Positions 17,189 to 25,772 of a stretch of DNA of 64,000 nt are shown here, piece after piece. Both the position numbers and the translations under genes were made by a program. The notes below the pieces were generated by a model. That model worked only from the letters and a program-made list of their open reading frames with translations, was not told the DNA's origin and searched no databases. Origin of the DNA: Jeotgalibacillus campisalis (GTDB lineage Bacteria; Bacillota; Bacilli; Bacillales; Jeotgalibacillaceae); NCBI RefSeq assembly GCF_000829515.1, contig NZ_JXRR01000014.1, positions 124,001 to 188,000 of the forward strand. The letters run 5' to 3'. Every line of letters begins with the position of its first letter. Position 1 is the stretch's first letter.

Positions 17189-18445
17189 TTAGCACATAGA
17201 ATCTTTCGGTTTGGGATTTTTTAAACCAAACAGCGGCCGTATGAATAGGGCGAGCGCAGTTCCAAGAAGTGCCATCACTGCCCATACCCAGCCATGAAGA
17301 CTGAATGATGCAATCCCTCCAAAATAAGCTCCGATGTTGCAGCCAAAAGCAAGTCTGGCCCCATAACCCATCAAAAGCCCACCGATAATAGACCCGGCTG
17401 CAATCCCTGGTTTGATCTTTTTAGGATTGAAAGTGCCTGTCGCAGCAGCCGCGATAAATGCACCTAAAATAATGCCAAAGTTCATTACGCTCGTAGAGTC
17501 TGCCAAAATTGACTGGGATAATTGAACTGCGTTTGCACCTTGCCAGTATCCCCAAGTAGAAACATCAACTCCGACATGTTCAAGTGCTTTTGATCCCCAA
17601 AGCGCAAAAGCAGAAGTAATTCCCCATGGATTTCCGCGCACAGTTAACGTTAACGCATTAAGCAGCGCCAGAACAATGGCTGCAGTTAAAAGCGGCCATG
17701 ATCCTCTAAAAACTTTTTTCCAACCTGTTGTCGTTGGCAGTGGTTTCATTGGCGGTGGATTTCTGCGTTTAGCAAACTGTGATAAAAGAAAGTAAATAAG
17801 TGCGAATAAAATCATTTGTACTGCCCAGGCTCCAAAAAAACCGAGTGAAGTTGATTCTGCCAGAGATATCGGAGGCAAGGCCCACGTTTCCTCAGTCCAG
17901 AAAGGGAGATGGTAAGCGCCAATAACAGATCCGGCGATAAAGGCAATCAGGGTTAACATCATAGAGGACTGTCCGCCTCCAACTGTATACAATGTACCTG
18001 AAGCACAGCCGCTGCCCAGCTGCATACCAATACCGAATAGAAAGGCACCAAAAATCACACTGATTCCAACTGGTGAAACATATCCTGCAGGTGTATTCCC
18101 TGTAAAACTAAATCCTGTGCTTAATATAATGGCAAATAACGTGGAAGCTACGGCGAGCATCACCATATGTGCTTGCAGCCCCTGAACGTTGCCAACTGCT
18201 GCCAATCGTCTGAAAACAGAGGTGAAGCCAAATCTTGCGTATAGTAAAGTCAGGCCTAACGCCATTCCAATTAAAAATAAGATCCCTTGAATCCCATTCG
18301 TTGTTAAGGTAATAATCAAAAACAATGTAATTGCTGCTGCTATCCCCAGAACGGCCAAAGGCTTTTGAAGGGGAGGAAGTGATGAAACAATTGTAGTAGA
18401 ATTTTTCCTCAAAAGATCAGGTGCCTCTGAACTATGCTGCGTCAT
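17189..18445 (-). CDS. YeeE/YedE-family sulfur-compound transporter
   Basis: A 418-residue integral membrane protein with about ten hydrophobic segments arranged as two related halves. Each half carries the family's Gly-Cys motif: GIGMQLGSGCASGTLYTVGGG in the first half and MGYGARLAFGCNIGAYFGGIA in the second. Characterised members take up thiosulfate, and related forms are tied to sulfur or selenium use; the Cys residues are thought to relay the substrate. The ATG follows GAGGGA. There is no tusA, rhodanese or sulfurtransferase gene next to it, so the exact substrate is open. Confidence 0.85.
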   Translation of the reverse strand: MTQHSSEAPDLLRKNSTTIVSSLPPLQKPLAVLGIAAAITLFLIITLTTNGIQGILFLIGMALGLTLLYARFGFTSVFRRLAAVGNVQGLQAHMVMLAVASTLFAIILSTGFSFTGNTPAGYVSPVGISVIFGAFLFGIGMQLGSGCASGTLYTVGGGQSSMMLTLIAFIAGSVIGAYHLPFWTEETWALPPISLAESTSLGFFGAWAVQMILFALIYFLLSQFAKRRNPPPMKPLPTTTGWKKVFRGSWPLLTAAIVLALLNALTLTVRGNPWGITSAFALWGSKALEHVGVDVSTWGYWQGANAVQLSQSILADSTSVMNFGIILGAFIAAAATGTFNPKKIKPGIAAGSIIGGLLMGYGARLAFGCNIGAYFGGIASFSLHGWVWAVMALLGTALALFIRPLFGLKNPKPKDSMC

Positions 18446-18549
18446 AGATGTCCCTCATTTCCTATTGATTTAATCGGTTTTAAATTTACCACACTCTATA
18501 TTACTTGTCTATTAGAAGACACTTAACCTGCTTAAAGCAAATGTAGTCA

Positions 18550-18596
18550 AAAAAAAAGACAGCCCATCCAATTAATGGAAGAGAACTGTCTTTTTT
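18550..18596. terminator. Terminator hairpin downstream of the 33-residue gene
   Basis: AAAAAGACAG ... CTGTCTTTTTT with T-runs in both orientations. It ends the minus-strand small gene and lies before the promoter of the transporter gene. Confidence 0.7.
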
Positions 18597-18629
18597 ATGT
18601 ATGGCCTCTTAGCTTATTCATTTTATTGT

Positions 18630-18731
18630 TCATAGGCTTGTAACAAGCAATAATATAGAAGTTAAGATTCCTGTCCCAGCAAGGCCTGTTAAAATATCTG
18701 TACGATTATACTTTATATTTTCTTCAAACAT
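18630..18731 (-). CDS. 33-residue putative small membrane peptide
   Basis: On the minus strand a near-perfect ribosome site (AAGGAGG, 8-9 bases before ATG) opens a 33-codon frame ending TGA. The product starts with a charged MFEENIKYNRTD and ends with a hydrophobic helix (ILTGLAGTGILTSILLLVTS, with slight variation), so it should insert as a single-span membrane peptide. A weak SigB-like promoter (GTTTAT, 13 bases, AGGTAA at 18764-18788) precedes it and a terminator follows. Short length keeps this below certain, but the signals around it are all good. Function unknown; stress-related small membrane peptides are the nearest concept. Confidence 0.6.
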   Translation of the reverse strand: MFEENIKYNRTDILTGLAGTGILTSILLLVTSL

Positions 18732-18864
18732 GTCAATCATCCTCCTTAGTTATATAGTACTCTTTACCTTTTTCACATAAAAATAAACGGATTTTAAATA
18801 CTTTTTTAAATTTGTAAAGAGCTTTCTCACTATCCATTTCTCTCATTTTTTAATTGCCTTGCCC

Positions 18865-18889
18865 GTTTCATATAGATAGAATTGGGTAA
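18865..18889 (+). promoter_or_regulatory. SigB-type general stress promoter of the CsbD gene
   Basis: GTTTCA (18865-18870), 13-base spacer, GGGTAA (18884-18889) match the SigB consensus GTTTAA-N12-14-GGGTAT with one mismatch in each box, 39 bases before the CsbD start. CsbD is a classic SigB-regulated gene in B. subtilis. Confidence 0.75.
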
Positions 18890-18927
18890 ACAGAAAAAGA
18901 GTAATTATATAGGAGGAGGAATTTAAC

Positions 18928-19104
18928 ATGAGTGATAAAAAAGGACTATCAGACAAAGTTAAAGGTGCAGTCAGCAAAGCTGCCGGAGAAGCGAAAGATC
19001 AGGTAGGCAATGCGAAAAACGATCGCAGCATGCAGCGTGATGGCAAGAAAGATAAAACACAAGGCGATATTCAGCGCGGCATTGGAAATTTAAAAGACAA
19101 ATAA
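18928..19104 (+). CDS. csbD: CsbD-family general stress protein
   Basis: A 58-residue, highly hydrophilic, Lys/Asp/Gly-rich protein: the pattern DKVKGAVSKAAGEAKDQVGN followed by DGKKDKTQGDIQRGIGNLK is diagnostic of the CsbD family, abundant small cytosolic proteins of the general stress response whose molecular role is not known. AGGAGGAGG precedes the ATG. It forms a monocistronic unit with a SigB-like promoter and a strong terminator. Confidence 0.92.
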   Translation: MSDKKGLSDKVKGAVSKAAGEAKDQVGNAKNDRSMQRDGKKDKTQGDIQRGIGNLKDK

Positions 19105-19108
19105 AGAG

Positions 19109-19147
19109 AAGCTTGGTGCATCGTAACATTTTGCACCAAGCTTTTTT
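19109..19147 (+). terminator. Terminator of the CsbD gene
   Basis: AAGCTTGGTGCA ... TGCACCAAGCTTTTTT: a 12-pair stem with a T-run starting five bases after the stop codon. Confidence 0.9.
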
Positions 19148-19160
19148 CATTTATAAGAGT

Positions 19161-19196
19161 AAAACCCCCGCTTAAGGGATTTAAGCGGGGGTTTTA
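19161..19196. terminator. Terminator of the AldA-like gene (bidirectional)
   Basis: AAAACCCCCGCTTAA ... TTAAGCGGGGGTTTT, a GC-rich perfect hairpin directly downstream of the minus-strand dehydrogenase gene. Confidence 0.9.
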
Positions 19197-19200
19197 GTCA

Positions 19201-20643
19201 TTATTCTTGCTTATATTGCATATATACAGCATGTGTAACTAAAAAGTCTTCCAAACCATGCTTGCCGTCTGCTCCTCCGAGACCGGACTTTCTAACTCCT
19301 GCATGATAGCCCTGCAGAGCCTCAAAGTTTTCACGGTTTACAAACGTTTCACCGAATTTTAAGCCGTTCACGACTCTCATGACTTCATGATAATCTTCTG
19401 AGTAAACGGATGATGAAAGGCCGTATTCTGTATCATTGCTCATTTCGATTGCTTCATCGAGCGTTTGATAAGTTACGATAGGCAGAACGGGACCAAAAAT
19501 CTCTTCTTTAATAATCGTCATATCGTGTTTAGCATCTGTAATTAAAGTCGGTTCATAAAAATAACCTTTCCGGTCAATTGGCTTACCGCCAACCAAGATC
19601 GTTGCACCTTCTTTTTCGGCCTGTTGTACCATTGAATGAACTTCGTCCACGCGGTCCTGACTTACCAAAGGCCCAAGGTCAAGCTTGTTTTCTTCATTGG
19701 GATTCCCCGCTTTAGCTTGCTGCATTGCTTCTTTTAATTTTGATATAAAGGATTCAGCTACCTTTTCCTGAACATACACTCTTTCTGCATTTGTACAGGC
19801 CTGTCCTGAGTTGGTTAAACGGGACGTCATGATATGTTTCACAGCAAGATCCAAATCTGCATTTTCAGTAACAATTGCCGGCGCTTTTCCGCCAAGTTCA
19901 AGATTTACTTTAGTAATGTTTTCTGCAGCTGCCTGCATCACTTTTGTACCGGCACCAACGCTTCCAGTCATCGTGATAATTGATACTTTAGGGTGAGAAG
20001 CCAATGCATTTCCTATAGTGGAGCCCGTACCTGTAATTAAATTATAGACTCCTTTAGGAAGACCATCTGTTTTCTCAATCAGTTTTGTAAATTCAACTGC
20101 CGTATTAGGCGTTTGCTGACTTGGTTTCAGCACAATGGAGCATCCGGCTATAAGCGCTGTAGCGACTTTTCTGGCTAAAATAAACACCGGGAAGTTCCAG
20201 GGTACAATACCCGCTACAACACCAATTGGCTTTCTATACATCAGTATATTTTCATTAGGGCGATCACTTGGTAAAACTTCACCTGTAATTCGTCGGCCCC
20301 ATTCGGACATGTAGTAGAAGTATTCAATTGCAGTATCGACCTCATCAGCTGCCTGATCCTGAGGCTTGCCTTGTTCTTCAATAAGCAGTTTGATAAAGGT
20401 TTCTCGATTTTCCTTTATTCCGTCACCCAGCTTTCGAACAATCTTTCCACGCTCATTAGAAGGAACCTTTTCCCATTCTTTTTGAGCTTCGAAAGCAGCA
20501 TTAACGGCTTTATTGACATCTTCTTCAGTGGCTTTCGGTGTTCTTGATATAACCTCTTCTGTTGCAGGGTTGATAATATCAATCCATTCATTAGACATAG
20601 AGTCTGTATACGATCCATTTATAAACAATTTATGTTCATTCAT
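19201..20643 (-). CDS. Aldehyde dehydrogenase, AldA-like (lactaldehyde/glycolaldehyde type)
   Basis: A 480-residue NAD(P)-dependent aldehyde dehydrogenase with GIVPWNFPVFILARKVA, the NAD motif TMTGSVGAGTKV, general base in NLELGGKAPAIV and catalytic Cys in NSGQACTNAERVYV. The C-terminal YHAGVRKSGLGGADGKHGL is characteristic of AldA, which oxidises lactaldehyde and glycolaldehyde. The frame is open 33 codons further, but AGAGGAGGATTAATC before ATG 20643 decides the start. It lies 112 bases downstream of osmC on the same strand, suggesting a joint response to reactive aldehydes and peroxides. Confidence 0.88.
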   Translation of the reverse strand: MNEHKLFINGSYTDSMSNEWIDIINPATEEVISRTPKATEEDVNKAVNAAFEAQKEWEKVPSNERGKIVRKLGDGIKENRETFIKLLIEEQGKPQDQAADEVDTAIEYFYYMSEWGRRITGEVLPSDRPNENILMYRKPIGVVAGIVPWNFPVFILARKVATALIAGCSIVLKPSQQTPNTAVEFTKLIEKTDGLPKGVYNLITGTGSTIGNALASHPKVSIITMTGSVGAGTKVMQAAAENITKVNLELGGKAPAIVTENADLDLAVKHIMTSRLTNSGQACTNAERVYVQEKVAESFISKLKEAMQQAKAGNPNEENKLDLGPLVSQDRVDEVHSMVQQAEKEGATILVGGKPIDRKGYFYEPTLITDAKHDMTIIKEEIFGPVLPIVTYQTLDEAIEMSNDTEYGLSSSVYSEDYHEVMRVVNGLKFGETFVNRENFEALQGYHAGVRKSGLGGADGKHGLEDFLVTHAVYMQYKQE

Positions 20644-20755
20644 GATTAATCCTCCTCTAAAGTACTGAATACTTCTTGTCTTCCACAACATAGAAAAGTA
20701 AAACATCAACAAGCCCATTCGCCCCCGATGAATAAAAGGCAATACGTTTTCTGAA

Positions 20756-21187
20756 TTAAAGAATTGTTGGTATGACCTTTAGTGATATGTTTCCTTGAAC
20801 CGCTCTTGAAATCATACAGCTTTCATCAGCTTTAAATGCAAGTCTCTCAACTTTCTTTAGGTCTTCTGGATTTTTCATCTTAATGTATGGACGATGAGTA
20901 ATCGTTTTATAAGTGAAAACCCCATTTAATACTTCCACCTGACCTTCAGATTGCAGCGACAATTCCTCAACATCAACATTTGCACGTTCGAGCATCGCTG
21001 CAAGAGTAATTATGTAACAGGTTGAAGCAGCGCCCAAAAGCATTTCATCGGGGTTTGTACCGACTCCGGGGCCGTCCATGTCTTCAGGAATAGATATGTT
21101 TGTCTGCAGATTTTTAGTTTCAATCGTTCCTACACTGTTTCTGCCGCCTGGCCATTTTGCGTTTAAAATAAATGTATGAAGCGTCAA
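20756..21187 (-). CDS. OsmC/Ohr-family peroxiredoxin
   Basis: A 143-residue OsmC-fold protein with both redox Cys residues: one in GAASTCYIITLAAMLERANV (about residue 56) and one in ADESCMISRAV (about 125). The members reduce organic hydroperoxides with Cys chemistry. The start is TTG, set by AAAGGA eight bases upstream. It probably forms a two-gene operon with the AldA-like gene. The segment FILNAKWPGGRNSVG marks the SACOL1771-like branch rather than true Ohr. Confidence 0.85.
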   Translation of the reverse strand: MTLHTFILNAKWPGGRNSVGTIETKNLQTNISIPEDMDGPGVGTNPDEMLLGAASTCYIITLAAMLERANVDVEELSLQSEGQVEVLNGVFTYKTITHRPYIKMKNPEDLKKVERLAFKADESCMISRAVQGNISLKVIPTIL

Positions 21188-21403
21188 ATTGATCGTCCTT
21201 TCATTATTGAGGATGGGTTTCTTTATGCTATCTTAAAACGTTTAATAGTCTTTGTCTAAAGTTTGGGATTTTTCAACAGGTTCATGTGGTAAGATATTAA
21301 ATTATGTAATTGTTTTTCCAATCCATCCAAATCGAGAATTTTATAGTACACTGTATAATGAGATAAATAAAACGACAGTGTGTTACAAAGGAGCGTTTAT
21401 TCA

Positions 21404-22456
21404 ATGGAAGTACTTGATACGAAAAAAACAATTGATATTATTGAACAGCTTGTTCAAATTCCGAGCCCCTCTGGCAATACAGACCGGGTCATACAATTTG
21501 TACAGAAATGGCTGAAAGAAAAAAATATTCCTTCCGCAATAAATAATAAAGGCAGTTTGATTGTAACAATGGAGGGGAAAAACAAGTCTAAGCATCGTGT
21601 TTTGACTGCTCATGTAGATACATTAGGGGCAATGGTGAAAGAAATAAAAAGTGATGGCAGATTAAAGCTTTCCATGATCGGCGGTTTTAGATGGAATGCA
21701 GCCGAAGGAGAGTACTGCAAGGTAGAAACATCTGAAGGCAAAGAAATAGCTGGTACGATTTTGATGCATCAGGCATCAGTTCATGTCTATAAGGATGCAG
21801 GTTCTGCTGCGAGAGATGAACAAAATATTGAAGTCCGGCTCGATGAGGTTGTACATAACGCGCAAGATACAAAGGCGCTGGGCATTGAAGTGGGGGATTT
21901 TGTATCATTCGATCCCAGAGTCGAGGTCACTGAGAGCGGTTTTATAAAATCAAGACATCTTGATGACAAAGCAAGCGTTGGCATGCTGATGAGTGTACTG
22001 GATCGAATTAGCTCCGACAGAGAAGAGCTTCCTTATACCACCCACTTTATTATTGCCAATAATGAAGAAATCGGCTATGGCGGAAATTCAAATATTCCAA
22101 AGGAAACAACAGAATATATTGCGGTGGATATGGGAGCTTTAGGTGATGGGCAGGCTTCAGATGAATACACAGTTTCAATTTGTGCCAAAGACAGCTCCGG
22201 ACCTTACCATTACGGTTTGAGAAAACAGCTGATTGAACTGGCAAAAGAACATGATATTGCTTATAAGGTAGATATTTATCCTTATTATGGATCTGACGCA
22301 TCTGCCGCAATGAAAGCCGGCCATGATGTCAAGCACGCGCTGATAGGGGCAGGAATTGATGCTTCTCATGCGAATGAAAGAACACATGTTAAATCAATTT
22401 ATCACACAGAAGCACTTATTTACCGTTACATCACCGCGTCAATGCCTGATGAATAA
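21404..22456 (+). CDS. M42-family metallopeptidase (glutamyl aminopeptidase type)
   Basis: A 350-residue di-zinc aminopeptidase: first His ligand in LTAHVDTLGAM, bridging Asp in SRHLDDKASVG, catalytic Glu pair in NNEEIGYGG, ligand Asp in AVDMGA, and a final His near SHANERTHV. All ligands expected for the family are present. M42 enzymes form large tetrahedral cytosolic complexes that trim peptides. AAAGGAG before ATG 21404 decides the start. It is followed 68 bases later by a MurE-like gene on the same strand without a terminator. Confidence 0.88.
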   Translation: MEVLDTKKTIDIIEQLVQIPSPSGNTDRVIQFVQKWLKEKNIPSAINNKGSLIVTMEGKNKSKHRVLTAHVDTLGAMVKEIKSDGRLKLSMIGGFRWNAAEGEYCKVETSEGKEIAGTILMHQASVHVYKDAGSAARDEQNIEVRLDEVVHNAQDTKALGIEVGDFVSFDPRVEVTESGFIKSRHLDDKASVGMLMSVLDRISSDREELPYTTHFIIANNEEIGYGGNSNIPKETTEYIAVDMGALGDGQASDEYTVSICAKDSSGPYHYGLRKQLIELAKEHDIAYKVDIYPYYGSDASAAMKAGHDVKHALIGAGIDASHANERTHVKSIYHTEALIYRYITASMPDE

Positions 22457-22524
22457 AAAACATTATCAGTGTTTTTTAGGTAAATTCATAAAAATAGATT
22501 CTAAGAAAAATGCGAGGAATTATA

Positions 22525-23988
22525 ATGAAGACTAATGACCTATTCGATAAATTAAAACTTAAAACAATCATTGGAAAACTTCCTGAGGAAGTAGTTTATA
22601 TTGAGGCAGACTCTCGAGAGGTCAAGCCTGATTCCGTTTTTGTCTGCATAAAAGGCCACACATCTGACGGACATGATTACGCGCAATTGGCTGTTGAAAA
22701 TGGAGCGACTGTGGTTGTTACCGAAAAGGAGCTTGATTTGGGGACTGACCAGGCGGCGCAGGTAATCGTTAAAAGCACTTCACGAGCGCTTGCTTTTATA
22801 GCAAACCATTTTTATTCATACCCCTCTTACAAGATGAATGTGCTGGGTGTAACAGGAACGAATGGCAAAACATCCGTTACGAACCTGATTCATCAGCTCA
22901 TTAAACGAGGGGGAGAAAGATCTGCATTGTCCGGAACGATCGGATTTGATCTCGATGGAACTCTGCATGAAAGTGCCAACACGACGAGTGATATTATTAC
23001 AACTCAGCGCATGATGGTTCAGGCAATGGATCTTGGCATACCTAATATGATATTTGAAGTTTCATCCCATGGCCTGGTGGAAGGAAGATTATCAGGCGTA
23101 GACTTCGATGTCGTAACGTTTACAAACTTAAGTCACGATCATCTCGACTTTCATGGAACGATGGAACATTATGGTTATGCGAAAGGACTGCTGTTTTCTC
23201 AGCTCGGTCAAAACCTGCAAAAACCAAAGTACGCAGTCATTAACCAGGATGATGAGTGGTATGACACGTATTCGCAGATGACGCCATTTGAAGTTATTTC
23301 ATACAGCATGAAAGAAAGAGCGGATTTTTGGGCGAAAAATATTCATTACATGGACGATTTAACTCGATTTGAACTGGAATCTCCAGAGGGTAATTATACA
23401 GTTGAAACACAGCTGTTGGGAACTTTTAATGTGTCCAATATATTAGCCGCTCTTGCTACTCTTTACGCAAAAGGAGAGCGGGTGGAAAAACTGGTTGAGA
23501 TTTTAAAAGAGGTTCCTCCAATCTCAGGAAGAATGGAAAGAGTTCATACGGAGGCACCTTTATCCATTTATGTAGACTATGCCCACACTCCGGATGCAAT
23601 TGAAAAAGCGATCCAATCCGTCATGCCATTTAAAAAGAATCGTGTTCTTTTTCTGGTCGGAACAGGAGGGAACAGGGACAAATCAAAACGTCCAGCGATG
23701 GCAGAAAAAGCATCCCTCGCAGATTATGTGGTTCTTACGACAGATGATCCCAGATTTGAAAGCTATGACAGCATCGTGAATGATCTCGGACAAGGGATGA
23801 CGCATGATCAGTATGCTTTGATTGGCGATCGTGAGGAAGCTGTGAGGCATCTAATGGAAATCGCGGAACCGGATGATATTATCATTTTTGCAGGCAAAGG
23901 CCATGAAAATTACCAGATTATCGAAAACACAAAATACCCACATAGTGATAGAGAAATTGCTCTCGAAGTGATATCAGAACGGTTTTAA
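22525..23988 (+). CDS. MurE-like UDP-N-acetylmuramyl peptide ligase, stand-alone
   Basis: A 487-residue Mur ligase with the N-terminal UMAG-binding part (EADSREVKPDSVFVCIKG), ATP loop GVTGTNGKTSV, the carbamoyl-Lys region (NLSHDHLDFHGTMEHY), DYAHTPDAIEKAI, and near the C-terminus TTDDPRFES at the place where diaminopimelate-adding MurE has DNPR. It ligates the third residue to UDP-MurNAc-dipeptide. It is not inside a division/cell-wall cluster, so it may be a second MurE; the altered amino-acid recognition motif leaves the substrate (mDAP, Lys, other) open. The start could also be ATG 22510, but GCGAGGAA favours 22525. Confidence 0.85.
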   Translation: MKTNDLFDKLKLKTIIGKLPEEVVYIEADSREVKPDSVFVCIKGHTSDGHDYAQLAVENGATVVVTEKELDLGTDQAAQVIVKSTSRALAFIANHFYSYPSYKMNVLGVTGTNGKTSVTNLIHQLIKRGGERSALSGTIGFDLDGTLHESANTTSDIITTQRMMVQAMDLGIPNMIFEVSSHGLVEGRLSGVDFDVVTFTNLSHDHLDFHGTMEHYGYAKGLLFSQLGQNLQKPKYAVINQDDEWYDTYSQMTPFEVISYSMKERADFWAKNIHYMDDLTRFELESPEGNYTVETQLLGTFNVSNILAALATLYAKGERVEKLVEILKEVPPISGRMERVHTEAPLSIYVDYAHTPDAIEKAIQSVMPFKKNRVLFLVGTGGNRDKSKRPAMAEKASLADYVVLTTDDPRFESYDSIVNDLGQGMTHDQYALIGDREEAVRHLMEIAEPDDIIIFAGKGHENYQIIENTKYPHSDREIALEVISERF

Positions 23989-23993
23989 ATTAG

Positions 23994-24036
23994 AAAAGGC
24001 TGTCCCATGTGTGAACTTGGGACAGCCTTTTTGTTA
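23994..24036. terminator. Bidirectional terminator between MurE-like gene and nupC
   Basis: AAAAGGCTGTCCC ... GGGACAGCCTTTTT hairpin between converging genes. Confidence 0.9.
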
Positions 24037-24055
24037 GATGGAATAGAAGATCTTC

Positions 24056-25306
24056 TTAGAAAAACATTCCTGCAATAGAAGCAGAAAGCAATGACGCTAA
24101 TGCTCCGGCTATAACAGCACGAACTCCAAGACGGGCAATGTCGGGCCTGCGTTCAGGCGCCAGATTTCCCAGGCCGCCAAGTAGAATAGCAAGAGAGGAG
24201 ACATTTGCAAAACCGCAAAGAGCAAAAGTGATAACCGCAACAGTTTTTTCTGAAAATTGATCAATCATTGGAGCGAAATTAGCATAAGCTACAAATTCAT
24301 TTAACACGAGTTTTTGTCCGATAAAGTTTCCTGCTTGTATTGCTTCACTCCAAGGAATTCCAATGGCGAAGGCAAGAGGGGCAAATACGTAGCCCAGTAC
24401 TAATTCAATGGTTAGATTTTCGTAGCCGAATAATCCTCCAATACCGCCTAAAATCCCATTTAACAATGCGATTAATGCGATAAACGCAATGAGCATAGCT
24501 CCTACATTTAATACAAGCTGGAGCCCGGTGCTCGCACCTTTTGCAGCAGCATCCACCACGTTTGCTGCTTCAGCATCTGCCTCCATTTCCAAATCTTTTG
24601 GATCGGGTCTGTCGTCTGTTTCTGGAACAAACAGTTTAGCCATAACTAATCCAGCCGGTGCAGCCATAAAGCTAGCAGCTAATAAATATTCGAGCGGTAC
24701 ACCAAGCTGTGAATACCCGATTAGAACGGAACCTGCAACAGAGGCAAGTCCTCCTGTCATGACAGCAAATAACTCTGAATTCGTCATTTTAGCGATATAT
24801 GGCTTAACAACTAAAGGAGCTTCCGTTTGTCCAACGAAAATATTTGCAGCAGCAGACATGGATTCCGCTTTTCGTGTACCAAGCAGCCGTGAGAGACCAC
24901 CGCCAAGAAATTTAATGATAACCTGCATGATTTTCAGGTGGTATAAAACGGATATGAGTGCCGAGAAAAAGATAATTATGCATAATACGTTTATGGCAAA
25001 AACAATCCTGTCATCCTGGTACATGAATCCGCCCAAGACGAATTCAATTCCTTCATTGGCATATGTGATGATATTATTGACGCCAAATGTCAGTTTTTCA
25101 AGCGCCCACTTACCGGGACTTGTTTTAAGTACGAGAAACGCAAATGTTAATTGAAGGGCCAACCCTACTAATACAGGCCGCCAATTAATCGAGCGCCGGT
25201 TTGATGAAAGTGCAAAGGCAATCCCCAAAACGACGATAATGCCTGCTAATCCCCAAAGAATATTTATCACTTTGTACAACTCCATTCTATTAGTCATGCT
25301 TGTCAA
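24056..25306 (-). CDS. nupC: NupC-family concentrative nucleoside transporter
   Basis: A 416-residue membrane protein of the concentrative nucleoside transporter family with about ten hydrophobic segments. Family marks are the [21 protein letters not shown] loop (nucleoside/cation site) and [26 protein letters not shown]; the C-terminal [27 protein letters not shown] is typical. It imports nucleosides driven by proton or sodium. The exact start is uncertain: ATG codons at 25306, 25297 and 25285 have only weak ribosome sites. A near-consensus cre lies just upstream. Confidence 0.9.
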   Translation of the reverse strand: MTSMTNRMELYKVINILWGLAGIIVVLGIAFALSSNRRSINWRPVLVGLALQLTFAFLVLKTSPGKWALEKLTFGVNNIITYANEGIEFVLGGFMYQDDRIVFAINVLCIIIFFSALISVLYHLKIMQVIIKFLGGGLSRLLGTRKAESMSAAANIFVGQTEAPLVVKPYIAKMTNSELFAVMTGGLASVAGSVLIGYSQLGVPLEYLLAASFMAAPAGLVMAKLFVPETDDRPDPKDLEMEADAEAANVVDAAAKGASTGLQLVLNVGAMLIAFIALIALLNGILGGIGGLFGYENLTIELVLGYVFAPLAFAIGIPWSEAIQAGNFIGQKLVLNEFVAYANFAPMIDQFSEKTVAVITFALCGFANVSSLAILLGGLGNLAPERRPDIARLGVRAVIAGALASLLSASIAGMFF

Positions 25307-25332
25307 AACACTTCACTCATTTTACAATGCAA

Positions 25333-25347
25333 TTGCAAGCGTTTCAA
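25333..25347 (+). promoter_or_regulatory. Probable cre site upstream of nupC
   Basis: TTGCAAGCGTTTCAA fits the cre consensus except for one A in place of the C near its 3' end. It sits 27 bases before the nupC start, consistent with CcpA repression of nucleoside uptake. The plus-strand 79-codon gene starts 60 bases to the right, so it could also be affected. Confidence 0.6.
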
Positions 25348-25407
25348 TAATAGTCACAAAAGTGTCAAACTAATGTCAGATGTCTGACAACTGGAGGAAA
25401 ACTTACC

Positions 25408-25647
25408 ATGAAAATAAGAAAAAGTATATCAGGGTCTACCGAGAGAAAGGTTTTTATTCATGAAAATAAAAAAGAAGAATCAATCTTAGTAGCTATTCCA
25501 GCTTTATTCTGGTCGGCTGAATTTACATATGATGATTTGGGTAAGGAGTTAACGAATAAACTTGAAAAGACACTGCAAAAAACAACAGACGCCCAAGAAG
25601 CAGGCGATATTGCCCAGCGAATATCTCAGTGGACAAACGAGATGTAA
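25408..25647 (+). CDS. Small conserved-type protein, possibly YueH-like
   Basis: A 79-residue soluble protein beginning MKIRKSISGSTERKVFIHEN with a later AIPALFWSAEFTYDD and a charged helical C-terminus ending RISQWTNEM. Length and layout remind me of the YueH-like family of Bacillales, but I cannot verify this. CTGGAGGA lies before the ATG and a terminator follows, so it is an independent gene, divergent from nupC. Function unknown. Confidence 0.6.
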   Translation: MKIRKSISGSTERKVFIHENKKEESILVAIPALFWSAEFTYDDLGKELTNKLEKTLQKTTDAQEAGDIAQRISQWTNEM

Positions 25648-25726
25648 GATAGATGCTTTACGTTATATTTTGTACAACGGGCTTATTAACTATGCAATCT
25701 GGTTTTAAACAAAAACAATGCCATAA

Positions 25727-25765
25727 AAAAAACCTTCTTCTGTAATATCAGAAGAAGGTTTTTGT
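25727..25765. terminator. Bidirectional terminator between the 79-residue gene and the DUF4397 gene
   Basis: AAAAACCTTCTTCTG ... CAGAAGAAGGTTTTT between converging genes. Confidence 0.9.
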
Positions 25766-25772
25766 TATACAT

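Noticed and set aside
24489-25154. A 221-codon open frame on the plus strand inside nupC
   Set aside because: It is antisense to a well-conserved transporter, has no ribosome site and its translation is low-complexity and unlike any protein; it is a shadow of the coding strand.
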